A DNA stretch of 7,231 nucleotides, taken from Clostridia bacterium. Its GTDB lineage: Bacteria; Bacillota_A; Clostridia; Oscillospirales; CAG-272. Below are positions 6,415 to 7,231 of this stretch, one piece after another. A model generated the notes under the pieces. That model did no database searches. It had not been told where the DNA came from and worked only from the letters and a program-made list of their open reading frames with translations. The stretch spans positions 1 to 7,231 of the forward strand of contig JAGBUD010000008.1 of assembly GCA_017630995.1 (NCBI GenBank), given 5' to 3'. Each line of letters opens with the position of its first letter. Within the stretch, counting starts at the first letter, position 1. The position numbers were made by a program, and so were the translations under genes.

Positions 6415-7231
6415 ATGAAAAAATTTCTTACTTTGATATCTGTTATTGCATTAACCGCCGCGATAGTATTGACTTTTGCGTCTTGCGGTGAATGTAAACA
6501 CGAAAACGCAAGTTCAAGCGTTACCGCGCCGACATGCACGGAAAGAGGATATACAACCTACACGTGTAATGATTGTGGCCATACCTATGTAGATAATTAC
6601 GTCGATGCACTCGATCACTGTTATTCCGAAAATTTAATCTTTGATTCTACGCACCACTATTATGAATGTATATGTGGAGAAAAGAAGGACGAAGCAACGC
6701 ACGTATCCTCGGGGGCGGCAACCGTTGAGAATGACGAGGTTTGTGCCGTTTGCGGATACGTTATAAACAAAGCTGTCGGAATCAAATTTAATACGTTGAC
6801 GGTCAACGGAAATAATGTTTATGGCAAGGTTTCAAATGATACTGAAATTTACTCGTTTATTGGAGAAGTCGTAACTGTTGGCGGTGCAACGTACGTTGTA
6901 TCGTATAAGCTTGACGGCGGAGATGTAATTACAACAAAAACGTTATCGCTTAACGTTGGCGATAATACCGTTTACGTTACCGAATACATAAATAACGAGC
7001 CAACCAACATTTGTATCGTAACAATCAGACGCAGACCTATGTATGAGGTAACCTTTAATTCCAATGGTGGAACTGCGGTTGATAGTATAACGGTTGAGGA
7101 AGATTCGCTTATTGAAGCACCCGAAATTACAAGAGCCGGTTATACTCTTGTTTCGTGGGATTACGACTTTGCCGCACCGATAACAAAAGACACCAATATC
7201 AATGCTAGCTGGGAAGCGAACACTGATACAA
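6415..7231 (+). CDS. Secreted lipoprotein with Cys-rich, cadherin-like and InlB-type repeat segments, 3'-truncated by the window edge
   Basis: The frame is open to the window end (272 codons seen, no stop). A positively charged start (MKK), a hydrophobic stretch (4-22) and FASC ending at Cys24 form a lipoprotein signal peptide, so the mature protein should be lipid-anchored outside the membrane; Phe at -3 is less usual than Leu. Residues 25-115 are Cys/His-rich: a TCTERGYTTYTCNDCGHTY segment (40-58) of a type common in clostridial surface proteins, then CIC (85-87) and CAVC (110-113), suggesting small zinc-ribbon-like or disulfide modules. Residues ~122-206 resemble a cadherin-like beta sandwich, ending in LNVGDNTVYV and IVTIRR. 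Residues 210-268 are a Listeria-Bacteroides (InlB B-type) repeat: YEVTFNSNGGT, RAGYTLVSWDYDF, and a final INASWEA. AAGGAGG at 6401-6407, seven bases upstream, fixes the start. Probably a surface binding or adhesion protein; its ligand and total length are unknown. Confidence 0.88.
   Translation, partial: MKKFLTLISVIALTAAIVLTFASCGECKHENASSSVTAPTCTERGYTTYTCNDCGHTYVDNYVDALDHCYSENLIFDSTHHYYECICGEKKDEATHVSSGAATVENDEVCAVCGYVINKAVGIKFNTLTVNGNNVYGKVSNDTEIYSFIGEVVTVGGATYVVSYKLDGGDVITTKTLSLNVGDNTVYVTEYINNEPTNICIVTIRRRPMYEVTFNSNGGTAVDSITVEEDSLIEAPEITRAGYTLVSWDYDFAAPITKDTNINASWEANTDT

Overview
The window looks like chromosomal DNA from an uncultured, probably gut-associated member of the Bacillota (class Clostridia). 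This rests on strong AGGAGG-type ribosome binding sites, sigma-A-like promoters with TATAAT boxes, intermediate G+C with AT-rich intergenic DNA, a lipoprotein carrying Cys-rich and InlB-type repeats, and a clostridial-looking RluA-family protein. The taxonomic call is inference by eye. I see no tRNA, rRNA, CRISPR array, transposase or phage gene.

Region 1 (1-4040, + strand) is a compact run of three genes. It starts with the 3' two thirds of uvrA (nucleotide excision repair), which overlaps the GTG start of dut (dUTP diphosphatase) by four bases. After a 33-base gap without a terminator comes a 619-residue protein I cannot name. Its layout resembles a cytoplasmic glycoside hydrolase or phosphorylase: a TIM-barrel-like N-terminal half, a central GATase1-like domain and a small C-terminal beta domain. 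The first two genes concern genome integrity (damage removal, keeping uracil out of DNA). The third looks like carbohydrate metabolism and is probably a passenger of the operon. A perfect 20-bp inverted repeat with A/T-rich flanks ends this unit and also ends the convergent gene from the other side.

Region 2 (4090-5308) holds an RluA-family RNA pseudouridine synthase on the minus strand with its own near-consensus promoter. A 262-base divergent intergenic region follows, with two overlapping candidate promoters for the next gene and a perfect AT-rich palindrome just downstream of them.

Region 3 (5309-6284) is a single-gene unit encoding a 303-residue sugar-phosphate nucleotidyltransferase-like protein, closed by a textbook intrinsic terminator.

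Region 4 (6343-7231) opens with an extended -10 promoter and a perfect AAGGAGG site, then the first 272 codons of a secreted lipoprotein that runs off the window. It has a lipoprotein signal peptide, Cys-x-x-Cys zinc-ribbon-like segments, a cadherin-like beta-sandwich segment and a Listeria-Bacteroides (InlB B-type) repeat.

Most of the window is ordinary housekeeping. The two parts most worth following are the unassigned glycosidase-like protein and the modular lipoprotein. I found no convincing evidence of a wholly new multi-gene system.
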